From contig NZ_CP080598.1 in NCBI RefSeq assembly GCF_019598945.1, forward strand, positions 4,278,001 to 4,342,000: a DNA stretch of 64,000 nt, written 5' to 3'. Position numbers and translations under genes: made by a program. The DNA is from Sphaerospermopsis torques-reginae ITEP-024 (GTDB lineage Bacteria > Cyanobacteriota > Cyanobacteriia > Cyanobacteriales > Nostocaceae). This document shows, in pieces, positions 24,561 through 34,087 of the stretch. The first letter of the stretch is position 1, and every line of letters begins with the position of its first letter. The notes under the pieces were generated by a model that was not told the origin of the DNA, did no database searches, and was given only the letters and a program-made list of their open reading frames with translations.

Positions 24561-25913
24561 TTAAATCAATCCTGCTGATTCATAAAGTCTTTTAAACAAG
24601 GCTTTAATTTTAGTTCCGTAATCTAAATCTGCGGACCATCTTCCTGATAGTTGATCAACAGAAGGAGCGACACCCCTAGTCACAAATCTAAAGCGAGGAT
24701 CTACTTCTTGTTGTACTAAAGGTTCTAAACTAGCGTAGGCTTTTAAATGTTGAATATGCGCTCTCACTCCTATTCTGGCACTAGGAAAAGATGCTGCTTC
24801 TGAACCACCACCTATTGCTCCTAAACCAGCAAAGTTATTTTGTTGAGGTTTAATGTCTCCTCCAAAACGTAAAAAGCCGGTTTCTAAACACATTTGACAA
24901 AAGGCAAGATCATGATTTACGCCTTCAATGATCGCTTCTTCTCGATAAAGTTTAGGAATGTCAGGAAACTGCACCAGAGCGTTTTCATTGTTATTCCGCA
25001 AAAATATTTGTAGCTGTACTTCTGTGGTATTTCCATTAGAAATAATTTGCTCAATGTGGGCAGGACAAATAGTTAAAATTGAACGGAGTTTAAGAGTTTT
25101 AGTTGCACTATCCCAGCTTATAGAAATATTAAAGTCTCGCAGTTCGATAGCTTTGATATAAACTACACGGCGATAGGTGACACGGTTAATATTAGACGAT
25201 CTTGATAAATCAATCCGTAACCGATCTACTAAGTCAATGGGAATATAGGAATTACCATTAATTAATACCCCTTGTTCTGGATAATTTTGCCCATTGATGT
25301 TAATATTAATTGGTGGATAATTTGGTTCTACAGGAGTTCCCGGATTTGGATCAACTCCTCGACTCCAAGCTATTAATCCGTCAACAATTCCTAATGCAAA
25401 ATCACGACGACGAGTTTGTAATAAATTGCGATCTTCGGGACTGCTGAGAAACCCTACTTGCATGACTAAAGCCGGTAGAGTAGTGCGGCGACAAAACTGC
25501 AAACTACCTAAGCCACTGTCTGTATCTGGTCTAACACCGCGATTAGGTAATTGAGGTACACGGCGCAACAATCCCATGAGTAACGTTTCTGCATTTTGTT
25601 TGCGTTGATTGTTGTTGGCAATGTGGTAAACACTAGCACCTCTAACTGTAGGACTACTAGCCGCATCAGCTTGAATTTCTACAGCCACATCAGTGGAACG
25701 AGCGCGAGAGTTAATCCAGGTGATAGTTTGGGCAGCACTTAAATCATCAGGAACAGCTAAAACTTCCACAGTACGCGCCCGCAGTTCTGTTACAATTAAA
25801 TCCCGTAACAGAATCATTTCTCTGGCTTCAGTTGTACCACCTGCGATCGCACCAGGATCAATACCGCTTGCTTCCCTACCTCCATGCGCGGCCGAAATAA
25901 AAATACGTCCCAT
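24561..25913 (-). CDS. Amidase_3-like plus glucosaminidase-like cell-wall protein, amidase site altered
   Basis: A 450-residue protein. Residues 1-190 follow the N-acetylmuramoyl-L-alanine amidase (Amidase_3) fold: first zinc ligand His10 in SAAHGGREA, a Glu at 29, RGASVYHI and MQVGFLSSPEDRNLL. But the third zinc ligand, expected as His in an IHADA motif, is Gln81 (EIQADA), and the catalytic Glu expected before VGF is Gln152. Both are single-base changes from the usual codons. A low-complexity linker (about 193-215) leads to a beta part and a C-terminal domain with FCQMCLETGFLRFGG, NNFAGLGAIGG and FVTRGVAPSVDQLSGRWS, which resembles glucosaminidase-type lysozyme domains. So wall binding or glycan cleavage may remain while amidase activity is probably lost. 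No signal peptide is evident. Confidence 0.8.
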   Translation of the reverse strand: MGRIFISAAHGGREASGIDPGAIAGGTTEAREMILLRDLIVTELRARTVEVLAVPDDLSAAQTITWINSRARSTDVAVEIQADAASSPTVRGASVYHIANNNQRKQNAETLLMGLLRRVPQLPNRGVRPDTDSGLGSLQFCRRTTLPALVMQVGFLSSPEDRNLLQTRRRDFALGIVDGLIAWSRGVDPNPGTPVEPNYPPINININGQNYPEQGVLINGNSYIPIDLVDRLRIDLSRSSNINRVTYRRVVYIKAIELRDFNISISWDSATKTLKLRSILTICPAHIEQIISNGNTTEVQLQIFLRNNNENALVQFPDIPKLYREEAIIEGVNHDLAFCQMCLETGFLRFGGDIKPQQNNFAGLGAIGGGSEAASFPSARIGVRAHIQHLKAYASLEPLVQQEVDPRFRFVTRGVAPSVDQLSGRWSADLDYGTKIKALFKRLYESAGLI

Positions 25914-25994
25914 TTTTGATTATTCCCGTTGTTAAGCTCCAGCACTATGCAATTTTAGCGATTATTTTGGGTTTGGGATCAAGAATTATAATAA

Positions 25995-26092
25995 GGTAGG
26001 AGTCAGGAGTCAGGAGGCAGGAGGCAGGAGGCAGAAGGTAAATATTTCTCCCCAATCACCAATCACCAATCACCAATCACCAATCACCCAAA
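25995..26092. repeat. STRR cluster before dnaG
   Basis: GTCAGGA/GGCAGGA units at 26000-26036 and CACCAAT units at 26056-26087, ending six bases before the dnaG ATG. They occupy the place where a ribosome-binding site would normally lie; none is visible. Confidence 0.85.
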
Positions 26093-26093
26093 A

Positions 26094-28004
26094 ATGCAAA
26101 TCCCCCGTTTACATCCAGATACAATAGAAGAAGTTAAACACCGGGCTGATATTGTTGATGTTGTCTCAGATTATGTAGTTTTACGTAGACGGGGCAAAGA
26201 TTTTGTTGGTTTATGTCCTTTTCATGATGAAAAAACCCCCAGTTTTACAGTCAGCCCAACTAAGCAGATGTATTATTGCTTTGGTTGTCAAGCTGCGGGT
26301 AATGCCATTAAGTTTGTCATGGATTTGAATAAACGACATTTTGCAGAAGTCGTTTTAGATTTAGCAAAACGTTATCAAGTCCCTGTTAAAACTTTAGCAC
26401 CTGAACAAAGACAAGAATTACAACGTCAGTTATCTTTACGTGAGCAATTATATGAAATTTTAGCATCTACAGCCCAATTTTATCAACACGCTTTAAGGCA
26501 AAATTTGGGTCAAAAAGCGATGCAATATTTACAGGAAAATCGGCAATTTAAAATAGAAACAATTCAACAATTTGGTTTAGGTTATGCTCCCCCTGGTTGG
26601 GAAACTTTATATCGTTATTTGGTGGATAATAAAAATTATCCTGTGCAGTTGGTAGAAAAAGCCGGTTTAATTAAACCGAGAAAAGAAGGGGGAAGTTATT
26701 ATGATGTATTTCGAGATAGGTTAATGATTCCTATTCGGGATGTTCAAGGAAGAGTAATTGCTTTTGGTGGCAGAACTTTAACAGAAGAACAACCAAAATA
26801 TTTAAATTCCCCAGAAACAGAATTATTTAGTAAAGGTAAAACTTTATTTGCTTTAGATCAAGCTAAAGATGGTATTTCTAAATCAGATCAAGGGGTAGTA
26901 GTAGAGGGATATTTTGATGCGATCGCCCTTCATGCAGCAGGAATAAATAACGTCGTTGCATCCCTGGGTACAGCATTAAGTATAGAACAAGTGCGGCTAT
27001 TATTGCGTTACACCGATTCAAAACAATTAATACTTAATTTTGATGCAGATAAAGCTGGAATTAATGCCGCAGAAAGAGCAATTGGTGAAATTGCTACTTT
27101 AGCATATAAAGGCGAAGTACAGTTAAAAATTCTCAACATTCCCGACGGTAAAGATGCAGATGAATATTTGCATAGTCATACAGCAGCAGATTATCAGCAA
27201 CTATTAGCAAATGCACCACTGTGGTTAAATTGGCAAATTGAGGAAATTATTAAAGATAGAGATTTAAAACAAGCTACCGATTTTCAAATCGTTACCAAAG
27301 AAATGGTTAAACTCTTGCAGAAAATCGTTAATAGTGATACACTTAATTATTATATTTCCTACTGTGCAGAAATACTGAGCTTAGGTGAAACTAGACTTAT
27401 ACCCCTAAGAGTTGAGAACCTACTAACTCAAATTGCACCTGCTAGTGTGCAAACTCCACCTTTGCGTTTACGCAAACCAGAGTCAAAAACGCCAAAGCTA
27501 TCTCTAGTAACCACTGAACGCAGTTTATTAGAACAAGCGGAGGCGTTATTATTGCGGATATTTTTACATTGTGCTGAACAACGTCAAGTAATATTTGAGG
27601 AATTAGAAGAAAGAAATTTAGAATTTAGTCTTTCTCATCATCGCTTTTTGTGGCAAAAAAGTTTAGAATTTCCCTTAGAAGAACTTGATTTAATTTCTAA
27701 ATTACAAAATCGGTATTTAGAATTGGAAGAAGATTTAAAAATAGTATCTCATGTATTTCATTTAAACGAGAAAAACAAAACAGAAATATTAAGAACTCCC
27801 CAAGTTGTACAAGCAACCTTAGCTTGTATGGAACGAGTGTTAAGAGAAAAACGTTATCGTCATTTTATGGAACTGTGGAAGAAAATTGATCCACAAGCAG
27901 AACCAGATAAATATAAATCTTATGCAGATGCTATATATGCTGATAAAATGCGGATACAAGAATTAGATAAACAAAGACAATTTCCCATTTCCGAATTATT
28001 TTAA
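26094..28004 (+). CDS. dnaG: DNA primase
   Basis: Synthesises RNA primers for replication. 636 residues, full length. Domains: N-terminal zinc finger with Cys41, His44, Cys62 and Cys65 (CPFHDEKTPSF, YYCFGCQAAGN); catalytic RNA-polymerase core with FGLGYAPPGWETLY, FRDRLMIPIRD and FGGRTL; Toprim motif EGYFDAIALHAAG and the acidic FDADKAG; then a helicase-binding C-terminal helical domain. The start MQIPRLHPDTIEEVK is the conserved one. Flanked by STRR on its 5' side and followed 48 bases later by an unrelated Uma2 gene. Confidence 0.97.
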   Translation: MQIPRLHPDTIEEVKHRADIVDVVSDYVVLRRRGKDFVGLCPFHDEKTPSFTVSPTKQMYYCFGCQAAGNAIKFVMDLNKRHFAEVVLDLAKRYQVPVKTLAPEQRQELQRQLSLREQLYEILASTAQFYQHALRQNLGQKAMQYLQENRQFKIETIQQFGLGYAPPGWETLYRYLVDNKNYPVQLVEKAGLIKPRKEGGSYYDVFRDRLMIPIRDVQGRVIAFGGRTLTEEQPKYLNSPETELFSKGKTLFALDQAKDGISKSDQGVVVEGYFDAIALHAAGINNVVASLGTALSIEQVRLLLRYTDSKQLILNFDADKAGINAAERAIGEIATLAYKGEVQLKILNIPDGKDADEYLHSHTAADYQQLLANAPLWLNWQIEEIIKDRDLKQATDFQIVTKEMVKLLQKIVNSDTLNYYISYCAEILSLGETRLIPLRVENLLTQIAPASVQTPPLRLRKPESKTPKLSLVTTERSLLEQAEALLLRIFLHCAEQRQVIFEELEERNLEFSLSHHRFLWQKSLEFPLEELDLISKLQNRYLELEEDLKIVSHVFHLNEKNKTEILRTPQVVQATLACMERVLREKRYRHFMELWKKIDPQAEPDKYKSYADAIYADKMRIQELDKQRQFPISELF

Positions 28005-28052
28005 TCGTGTAAATCTTGAAATCGTGAAATTATCATTGAGACAAATAAACCT

Positions 28053-28661
28053 ATGAAACTACAAACAACTATCCAAGAAATCAAAACTGTTAAAGCCTAC
28101 TATACCCCAGAAGAATATTTAGAACTGGAAGAAAAATCAGAGTACAAAAATGAATATAGAGATGGAGAAATTATACCAATGACTGGCGGAACAACAAATC
28201 ATAATAAACTGGCTGGTAACTTTTATAGCTGTTTGAATTTAGCGTTAGATGATTTAGACTATGAAGTTTATATTGGAGATGTAAAACTGTGGATACCACG
28301 TTATAGAGAATTTACTTATCCTGATGTTATGGTGATAGAAGGTGAACCTATTTATTATAGTACAAACACCACAATTGTCACCAATCCTTTATTAATTGCC
28401 GAAGTCTTATCTAAATCTACAAAAGACTATGATCGGGGTGATAAATTTCTTTATTATCGTTCAATTCCCGAATTTAAAGAATATATTTTGATTGATCAAT
28501 ATAAATATTATGTAATGCAATATGTGAAAAATAATGAAAATCAATGGATTTTGACAGAGTATGAAACAGAAGATGCTATTTTCAAACTTGCATCAATTAA
28601 CCTTGAATTATCTTTAAAACAACTGTATAAAAAAATTAACTTTTTGGAACAAATAGAGTAA
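28053..28661 (+). CDS. Uma2 family (DUF820) nuclease-fold protein
   Basis: A 202-residue protein of the Uma2/DUF820 family, very numerous in filamentous cyanobacteria and predicted to have a PD-(D/E)xK nuclease fold. Visible marks: YTPEEYLELEEKSEYKNEY at the start, RDGEIIPMTGGTTNHNKLAG, FTYPDVMVIEGE with the Asp, and LIAEVLSKSTKDYDRGDKF with the Glu of the active-site pattern, then IPEFKEYILIDQ. No partner gene and no evidence for a defence island here. Biological role of the family is not settled. Confidence 0.9.
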   Translation: MKLQTTIQEIKTVKAYYTPEEYLELEEKSEYKNEYRDGEIIPMTGGTTNHNKLAGNFYSCLNLALDDLDYEVYIGDVKLWIPRYREFTYPDVMVIEGEPIYYSTNTTIVTNPLLIAEVLSKSTKDYDRGDKFLYYRSIPEFKEYILIDQYKYYVMQYVKNNENQWILTEYETEDAIFKLASINLELSLKQLYKKINFLEQIE

Positions 28662-28692
28662 AATTATCAATTATCAATTATTGAATATTCAC

Positions 28693-29655
28693 CTATAAAC
28701 TAAGCTTGGGTAAAATAGATTTAGATAACATTCCATGTACTCCTTTTTGGGGACTATTAACCACTTGAGTAATATGAAAATTCACTGCTAAACTACATAA
28801 AACATAAGCATCTTCTGGTGATAAATTGGCAAAACTTTCTAGAAAATAAATCATATTTTTTAACGCCAATTCTAAAGCATCATCTAAGGTTTCTGCAAAA
28901 CCCATTGTGATGAAATCTGTAGGAGTTTCTGCTATTGGTGTTGTTAGTTGTAAATCTTTACGTAATATGAGTTTAATTCTGCCATTCATAGATGTTTCAA
29001 TAGCAGTTACATTCACTTCCCCATCTCCTTGTGCAGAATGTCCATCACCAAGAGAAAATAATGCACCAGGAACATATATTGGTAAAAATAATTTTGCACC
29101 TGCTTGTAATTGACGGTTGTCAATATTGCCTCCATAAGCACCTGGTGGGATAGAATTACGGTTATTTTCTGGGGTAGCAACTCCTAAAATGCCAAAAAAA
29201 GGTGTGAGGGGAATTTTGATATTTGAACCGGGTGGAAATTCGGCAAAATTATTTTTTAAATCGAGGGGAATAAATCTTAATGCAGCTTCAGGAAACTGCT
29301 GTGGTAATGCTCCCCAACCTGCACGAATAGCGTTAAAACCAACAGGTAAACGGGGTGATATTGACTCTAATTTTACTTCTAAAACATCCCCTGGTTGTGC
29401 ATTGTTGATGTAAATTGGTCCGGTGAGTAAATGGGGTCCTGGTGCTATTTTTTGTTCTGGTGGTAAATTTTCACAGATATCAATAAATTCTGGTGTGAGA
29501 AATTCTGAAGGAGCTTTGTCGTAAACGTAATAACCTGTATATGTTTCTATGTCTATTGTGTCATGGGAATCAACAAATAATGCTGGTTTTAAGAGGTGAG
29601 AAAAGCCACCTAAATGTACAGTTTCTTTCGTAGCTTTTAAAATGTGGTGAGTCAT
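28693..29655 (-). CDS. Acetamidase/formamidase family protein
   Basis: Hydrolyses short amides (formamide or acetamide) to ammonia and the acid. The family normally begins with MTHHILKATKETVHLGGFS, which here starts at ATG 29655 and gives 320 residues; the frame is open 34 codons further to 29757 with no family resemblance, so I use the inner start. Marks: TGPIYINNAQPGDVLEV, the Gly-rich GAYGGNIDNRQL, and GDGHSAQGDGEVNVTAIE, which carries the metal-binding His/Asp residues. It lies downstream of ureG on the same strand with a 240-bp gap holding a hairpin repeat, so it is near but probably not in the ure transcript. Both release ammonia from simple nitrogen compounds. Confidence 0.88.
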   Translation of the reverse strand: MTHHILKATKETVHLGGFSHLLKPALFVDSHDTIDIETYTGYYVYDKAPSEFLTPEFIDICENLPPEQKIAPGPHLLTGPIYINNAQPGDVLEVKLESISPRLPVGFNAIRAGWGALPQQFPEAALRFIPLDLKNNFAEFPPGSNIKIPLTPFFGILGVATPENNRNSIPPGAYGGNIDNRQLQAGAKLFLPIYVPGALFSLGDGHSAQGDGEVNVTAIETSMNGRIKLILRKDLQLTTPIAETPTDFITMGFAETLDDALELALKNMIYFLESFANLSPEDAYVLCSLAVNFHITQVVNSPQKGVHGMLSKSILPKLSL

Positions 29656-29828
29656 TTTTGCAGATGCTGATAAACTGTTCAATAATACGCCCTTACGATT
29701 AATGAATCCGTGTTCTAGGGAACGACTCTGTATGATGGGTAATTGGACGGATATCATAGCATTGTTTATTTACAAACGACTAGAGTGCAGCAAATATAAA
29801 TTTGTTGCACAAAAATACCTATCATACT

Positions 29829-29863
29829 CAGATCCCCGACTTCTTAAAGAATTCGGGGATCTA
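29829..29863. repeat. GATCCCCGACTTCTT hairpin
   Basis: AGATCCCCGACTTCTT and AAGAATTCGGGGATCT form a strong hairpin just past the ureG stop on the minus strand. It may terminate the ure transcript; the same hairpin is dispersed widely, so it is a repeat first. Confidence 0.75.
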
Positions 29864-29892
29864 AAAGTAAAAAAAATATAAAATTTCAAAGT

Positions 29893-30501
29893 TTAGCAAA
29901 TTTGTGTGGTAATGAATTGAATCACATCCGCTAAACCGGTTTTGGTTTTTAAGTTGGCGAAAATAAAGGGTTTATCTCCACGCATTTTTTTTGCATCTCT
30001 TTCCATCACGTTTAAATCTGCGCCAACATAGGGTGCAAGGTCGGTTTTATTAATGACTAATAAATCTGATTTAGTGATACCTGGACCACCTTTGCGGGGT
30101 ATTTTATCCCCAGCAGCAACGTCTATGACATATATTGTTAAATCAACTAATTCGGGACTAAAGGTAGCGGCTAAATTATCACCACCACTTTCTAAAAAAA
30201 CTAAATCTAAATCTATAAATTTTTCTTCTAGTTGTTCAATTGCTGCTAAATTCATGGAAGCATCTTCACGAATAGCAGTATGGGGACAACCTCCTGTTTC
30301 TACTCCTAAAATCCGATCGCTCTCCAATGCTTGAGAACGCACTAAAAATTGTGCATCTTCTTGAGTGTAAATATCATTGGTAACAACCGCTAATTTATAT
30401 TTTTCTCGCAGTGCTTTACACAAAGCATCTACTAAAGCTGTTTTTCCAGAACCTACGGGTCCTGCTACCCCAACTCGAAAAGCATTCATAGAATTAGTCA
30501 T
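29893..30501 (-). CDS. ureG: Urease accessory GTPase UreG
   Basis: GTPase that delivers nickel to urease together with UreE, UreF and UreH/D. 202 residues. P-loop [12 protein letters not shown] at 14-25, [12 protein letters not shown], the nickel-binding Cys-Pro-His in [13 protein letters not shown], and [15 protein letters not shown] are all present; [11 protein letters not shown] is the base-specificity motif. Third of the ureE-ureF-ureG order read on the minus strand. The gap to ureF holds heptamer repeats. The structural genes ureA-C and ureD are not in the window. Confidence 0.97.
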   Translation of the reverse strand: MTNSMNAFRVGVAGPVGSGKTALVDALCKALREKYKLAVVTNDIYTQEDAQFLVRSQALESDRILGVETGGCPHTAIREDASMNLAAIEQLEEKFIDLDLVFLESGGDNLAATFSPELVDLTIYVIDVAAGDKIPRKGGPGITKSDLLVINKTDLAPYVGADLNVMERDAKKMRGDKPFIFANLKTKTGLADVIQFITTQIC

Positions 30502-30596
30502 TAGTTATTAGTTATTAGTCATTAGTCATTAGTTATTGGGAATAGAGATAACAGATAACTGTCACCTGTCACCTGTCACCTGTCACCTCTCCCCTA
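30500..30596. repeat. STRR cluster between ureF and ureG
   Basis: ATTAGTC/ATTAGTT units (30500-30536) followed by four TGTCACC units (about 30560-30588). No gene. Confidence 0.85.
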
Positions 30597-31295
30597 ACTT
30601 CTAAATAACCTTGTATATTGAGTTTCATGCTGCATACTAGCTAAGGATAAACCCCAACTACAACAAACTAGATTATCATCTTCTAAGGTGAGAATTTCTG
30701 ACATTGTAATATTTAATAATGTTTGCAATTCTAATAATAATTCTTGTCCAGCAGTTTGACCAAGGGGAATGAGTTTGACTCCAGCGGTAATTAAATTATT
30801 TGCCCAACTATGCAGATATGCTAATAATGCCGCATCAGTGTTAATTTGCCAATGAGCGCAAGCAATACCAAAGGCGATCGCATAATTGACAGGATAACCC
30901 ACAGCGGTAGCTAATGGTAAAGTTTCTGGTGCAAGTTTACTTAATAATTGGATGAGCGATCGCCCCATTTGCCAACTACCAGCGCGTAATTCTTCTGTAT
31001 CTCTCACCGCAGATAACCACAAATTCCATCGTTTTAAATCTGCTAAATTTCCCATTTTTGCAGCTTCTAAACCTCTAATCATCACAGCGCCATCTATGCG
31101 AATTGACCCATAATTCAACTCAGCTTCTAACCAATTTTTTAAGCTATTACTATTATTAATAGTACCATTTTCTACCAACATTTCTAAACCTTCAGAATAG
31201 CTATAAGCTCCCACAGGTAAAGCCGGACTAGCTAACTGTAAAATAGATAAAAAATGACTATGAGTGAGAGTGATGGTGTCCATAAGCTCCTCCAT
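30594..31295 (-). CDS. ureF: Urease accessory protein UreF
   Basis: All-helical activator that couples UreG to the urease apoprotein complex. 233 residues as called. Marks: [21 protein letters not shown]-like start ([18 protein letters not shown]), [32 protein letters not shown], and [16 protein letters not shown]. The start region overlaps the end of ureE: ATG 31295 and an in-frame ATG at 31283 both lie within ureE, whose stop is at 31258. This overlap implies translational coupling of ureE and ureF. I keep the longer start without strong reason. Confidence 0.94.
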   Translation of the reverse strand: MEELMDTITLTHSHFLSILQLASPALPVGAYSYSEGLEMLVENGTINNSNSLKNWLEAELNYGSIRIDGAVMIRGLEAAKMGNLADLKRWNLWLSAVRDTEELRAGSWQMGRSLIQLLSKLAPETLPLATAVGYPVNYAIAFGIACAHWQINTDAALLAYLHSWANNLITAGVKLIPLGQTAGQELLLELQTLLNITMSEILTLEDDNLVCCSWGLSLASMQHETQYTRLFRS

Positions 31296-31716
31296 AAGCG
31301 CCTAATTCTGGTTGAAAAGGTACAACTTCTTCCTTAATTTCTAAACCCAACTTTTCTAACATTGTGCGTAAAACTGAATCGGGAGATAAGCGTAAATAAT
31401 TAGGAGTAATTTCCACAGGTACATGACGATTACCCAAATGATAAGCTGCTCTTAATAAGAGTAAAGGTGTGTGTGCAACCACAGTCAAAACAGGTTCAGG
31501 TTTAGCAATAATTCTGATGAAATTGTTTTGATTTTCATCAGTGAGAAGATCATCATTATGTAAAACGGTACCTCTCGGTAAACGCAAAAAAACCTCCTTT
31601 CCATCTGTTAATGTAAATTTGTGACGGCTACGGGTGCGTTCTTCAGCGGTAAGTGGAAGAGTTAAATTAACGATAGCATTAATATCAGGAGGTTTAACTT
31701 TAGTTAAATTCAACAT
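31258..31716 (-). CDS. ureE: Urease accessory nickel chaperone UreE
   Basis: Nickel-binding metallochaperone. 152 residues with N-terminal beta domain ([30 protein letters not shown]) and the metal-binding domain ([14 protein letters not shown] with the conserved His). It ends in a His-rich tail, [11 protein letters not shown], which binds extra nickel. That tail is encoded within the overlap with ureF, so the sequence serves two frames. First gene of the cluster on the minus strand. Confidence 0.95.
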   Translation of the reverse strand: MLNLTKVKPPDINAIVNLTLPLTAEERTRSRHKFTLTDGKEVFLRLPRGTVLHNDDLLTDENQNNFIRIIAKPEPVLTVVAHTPLLLLRAAYHLGNRHVPVEITPNYLRLSPDSVLRTMLEKLGLEIKEEVVPFQPELGAYGGAYGHHHSHS

Positions 31717-31805
31717 GATGAAAACAATAAATTATAGATATCTTGGTAAATTTTCAAAAATGATATTACAACAAAACAACAAAAATATCAATAATCTGCA
31801 AAAAT

Positions 31806-31838
31806 AAATCCCCAACCTTTCACAGAAGTCGGGGATCT
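31806..31838. repeat. AATCCCC...GGGGATC hairpin
   Basis: AATCCCCAACC and its degenerate partner AAGTCGGGGATC; member of the GATCCCCGACTTCT family, lying between the cupin gene and ureE. Confidence 0.6.
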
Positions 31839-31873
31839 ACATCCTACACCTTTGATATTTTTATCTTTTATAT

Positions 31874-32215
31874 TTAATTTTCATCCCTAGCATGAATTTG
31901 AGCCGGGGGACTCGTCGCTTCAACCGCTGTAAATGGTTGCAGAATTCTATAAGAATGAATTGCACCTTTTGGTACAACCCAAGAACTACCTTTTTCTAGT
32001 AAAATTGTCTGCCCAGAAATATCTAATTCTGCTTGTCCATCAATTACATAACCAACAGTTTCATATTCCCGTTGAGTTGGTACTTTTTCCTCACCTGGTT
32101 CTTCATTTTCCCATAGTCGCATCGAAACAGTTTTTCCCGATGCCAGATACTTTTGACCAAGTTTACCTGTGGGAGAATAGGCAGAATCTACTTTTTTAAC
32201 ACTTGTGTCACTCAT
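31874..32215 (-). CDS. Single-domain cupin protein
   Basis: A 113-residue small cupin. The first cupin motif is degenerate around EYETVGYVIDGQAELDISG, the second is WVVPKGAIHSYRIL with the conserved Pro-x-Gly-x-x-His. After this comes EATSPPAQIHARDEN, typical of the cupin_2 group. Metal binding likely but only some of the usual His/Glu ligands are present. The gene stands just upstream of ureE on the same strand (158-base gap with a hairpin). No substrate can be assigned. Confidence 0.85.
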   Translation of the reverse strand: MSDTSVKKVDSAYSPTGKLGQKYLASGKTVSMRLWENEEPGEEKVPTQREYETVGYVIDGQAELDISGQTILLEKGSSWVVPKGAIHSYRILQPFTAVEATSPPAQIHARDEN

Positions 32216-32306
32216 AATATTTTAGACCGCAAACAGCATTAAATTTGAAGTATTTTGAACTTTAATGAAGACAGGAGTGAGGACTCCTAACTCATCACAT
32301 CTTGCT

Positions 32307-32717
32307 TTATCTCTTGTCTCTCAATATTCTTTCTGGTGGTATATTCTCTTGATAATAACCTGGTTTATCACCAGTAATTGGCTCTAAACTTTTGTCAATA
32401 TTTGTGCGTACATCTTCTAAAAACTGTCTTGTAGATTCAGGAATAGGTTCATCAAGATTGAGTTTTTCTCTAATATTATCAGCAGTTTCTTGAAGTTGTC
32501 TTTGAGTATTTTCTAGCGGCTGCTCATTTCTAATTGCTTCTTGATCTGGAGTACCTTTATAATAAGTACCTTCTGGAGTTGTCACGGTATCAGCTTGTGC
32601 TAATAGCATGGCATTACTAGAGCTAAAAGCTTGGAAGCCAAAAAAGGCAAATACCACAAAAGAAATTACTAGCAGACGTAAAATTAGACGTTGAAAACTC
32701 TTAAAAAGACGATTCAT
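32307..32717 (-). CDS. Small exported or anchored protein, unknown
   Basis: A 136-residue protein with an N-terminal hydrophobic segment (residues 12-30, ILRLLVISFVVFAFFGFQAF) that serves as signal peptide or membrane anchor; AMLLAQA follows as a possible cleavage area. The rest is hydrophilic and helical (ENTQRQLQETADNIREKLNL, TRQFLEDVRTNIDKSL). I do not recognise a named family but the layout is common among cyanobacterial stress-induced envelope proteins. It is 41 bases downstream of the DJ-1/PfpI gene on the same strand, so the two are probably cotranscribed. Confidence 0.7.
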   Translation of the reverse strand: MNRLFKSFQRLILRLLVISFVVFAFFGFQAFSSSNAMLLAQADTVTTPEGTYYKGTPDQEAIRNEQPLENTQRQLQETADNIREKLNLDEPIPESTRQFLEDVRTNIDKSLEPITGDKPGYYQENIPPERILRDKR

Positions 32718-32758
32718 AATTATCCTTGAAAATAGGGTTTTTGTTGAATACTAAATCC

Positions 32759-33853
32759 TTAGACAACAGCAGCACTAGAAGTAGGTTTAGGAGGCTTAAT
32801 ACCAGCGGCAATTCGTGAACGATATAGTTCAACTAATCGCTGTTCATATTTACCTAAATCGTTGTGAATTTCTTTAAAAATTGCCGTTGCTACTGGGTCA
32901 GTATACATTGCCGACAAATGGCTAACATCACCAATACCTGTTTGTAGATCACCCAATGCACAACGAATTTGATAGATATCATCACTACCAGTCAATGCAG
33001 ATTTTACCTTAGCATATTGATTAGCAACATTAGCGCCAAAAGACTGTTTTTCATGTAATCTATGCAGATAAGTTTCCAGTTTTTGAATGTGACTTTGCTT
33101 ATTAATTATCATTTCTTGAAACAGGTTTTTTACCTCCTGATCAGATTCTTTTTCTAGATACTTTTCTAGAGCTTCTAAAGAATAACGTTCTCCACCTAAA
33201 GCAATATTTAAACCTTTAACAATTTCATTCTTGGTTGAACCACCCCAAGCATCAGCTAATTTCCACCATTCTACACTTGTGTCTTTTTCATCAGGCAAAT
33301 TAGCATCTTTACCACCATAACCTAAACGTTTTAAAAGTGCAGTTGTAAAAATTGCCAAGTCTCCAGGTTCACGAGATGTAATCAAATTACCATCCACAAC
33401 TACAGGCTCATCTATATAATTTGCTCCTGCATTGCTGATGTCTTTACGAATAGCAGTAAACCCAGTTACTTGTTTACCTTTGAGTAAATCACCTTCAATT
33501 AAAACCTGTGGTCCATGACATATTGCGGCTATTAATTTACCTTGTTTCATGGCTTCCCGCACAAAGCAAACTGTGTGACAATTACGCCGCATTTTATCAG
33601 GAGCCATACCCCCAGGAATAACCACTGCTGCAAATTCATCAACTATAGCTTCTGTTGTTGTTCCATCAGCTTGTACGCTCAGTTTTCCCCTTTTACCCTT
33701 ATATTTTTCATTCATCCTTGAACCCAAAACTACTACATCCATTCCCGCTTGTTTGAGTGCGTGACAAGGAATTATAAATTCTAAATCTTCTACTGCTTGT
33801 TCAACGAGAATAGCAACTTTTTTCTGACTAGAATGATGATTATTGTTGATCAT
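32759..33853 (-). CDS. DJ-1/PfpI protein with C-terminal helical (ferritin-like) domain
   Basis: Fusion of two parts in 364 residues. Residues 10-185 are a DJ-1/PfpI domain (KVAILVEQAVEDLEFIIP, VIPGGMAPDKMRRN, nucleophile Cys in AAICHGPQVLIE, TGFTAIRKDISNAGA, TSREPGDLAIF), the fold of deglycases and heat/stress proteases. The remaining part (about 215-345) is all helical, with EALEKYLEKESDQEVKNLF and a LGDLQTGIGDVSHLSAMYTD stretch, and looks like a four-helix bundle of ferritin-like type. Such fusions are not the usual single-domain form. It lies between the DUF2267 gene (upstream) and a small anchored protein (downstream), all on the minus strand. A general stress-protection role is likely, not proven. 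Confidence 0.85.
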   Translation of the reverse strand: MINNNHHSSQKKVAILVEQAVEDLEFIIPCHALKQAGMDVVVLGSRMNEKYKGKRGKLSVQADGTTTEAIVDEFAAVVIPGGMAPDKMRRNCHTVCFVREAMKQGKLIAAICHGPQVLIEGDLLKGKQVTGFTAIRKDISNAGANYIDEPVVVDGNLITSREPGDLAIFTTALLKRLGYGGKDANLPDEKDTSVEWWKLADAWGGSTKNEIVKGLNIALGGERYSLEALEKYLEKESDQEVKNLFQEMIINKQSHIQKLETYLHRLHEKQSFGANVANQYAKVKSALTGSDDIYQIRCALGDLQTGIGDVSHLSAMYTDPVATAIFKEIHNDLGKYEQRLVELYRSRIAAGIKPPKPTSSAAVV

Positions 33854-33943
33854 TGGTTTTCTTTCCCTGGTTAATTATCAAATTAAACTTGTTAAACTTT
33901 TCTCATCTATTTGATCTCTAATTACAGCACTTTCTGGTGTAAT

Positions 33944-34028
33944 GAGGTACACTATTGGCGGGCAATACTTGTACTGAGCGGTTAGTGAGCGCAGTCGAAC
34001 TATGTCGAAGTATGCCCACCCCACAAGA
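33944..34028. repeat. Dispersed repeat (inverted relative of 10.11 kb copy)
   Basis: TACTTGTACTGAGCGGTTAG and TATGTCGAAGTATGCCCACC match, on the opposite strand, the repeat before the carotenoid oxygenase gene. Flanked by GTACAAAACTT-like sequence; no ORF. Confidence 0.65.
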
Positions 34029-34087
34029 GTTTTATGATCGTGTTTTGTAAGTTTTGTACCTCTTATAAATTAAATCTGCTGTAACTG

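Noticed and set aside
31933-32199. 88-codon ORF antisense to the cupin gene
   Set aside because: Shadow of the cupin frame.
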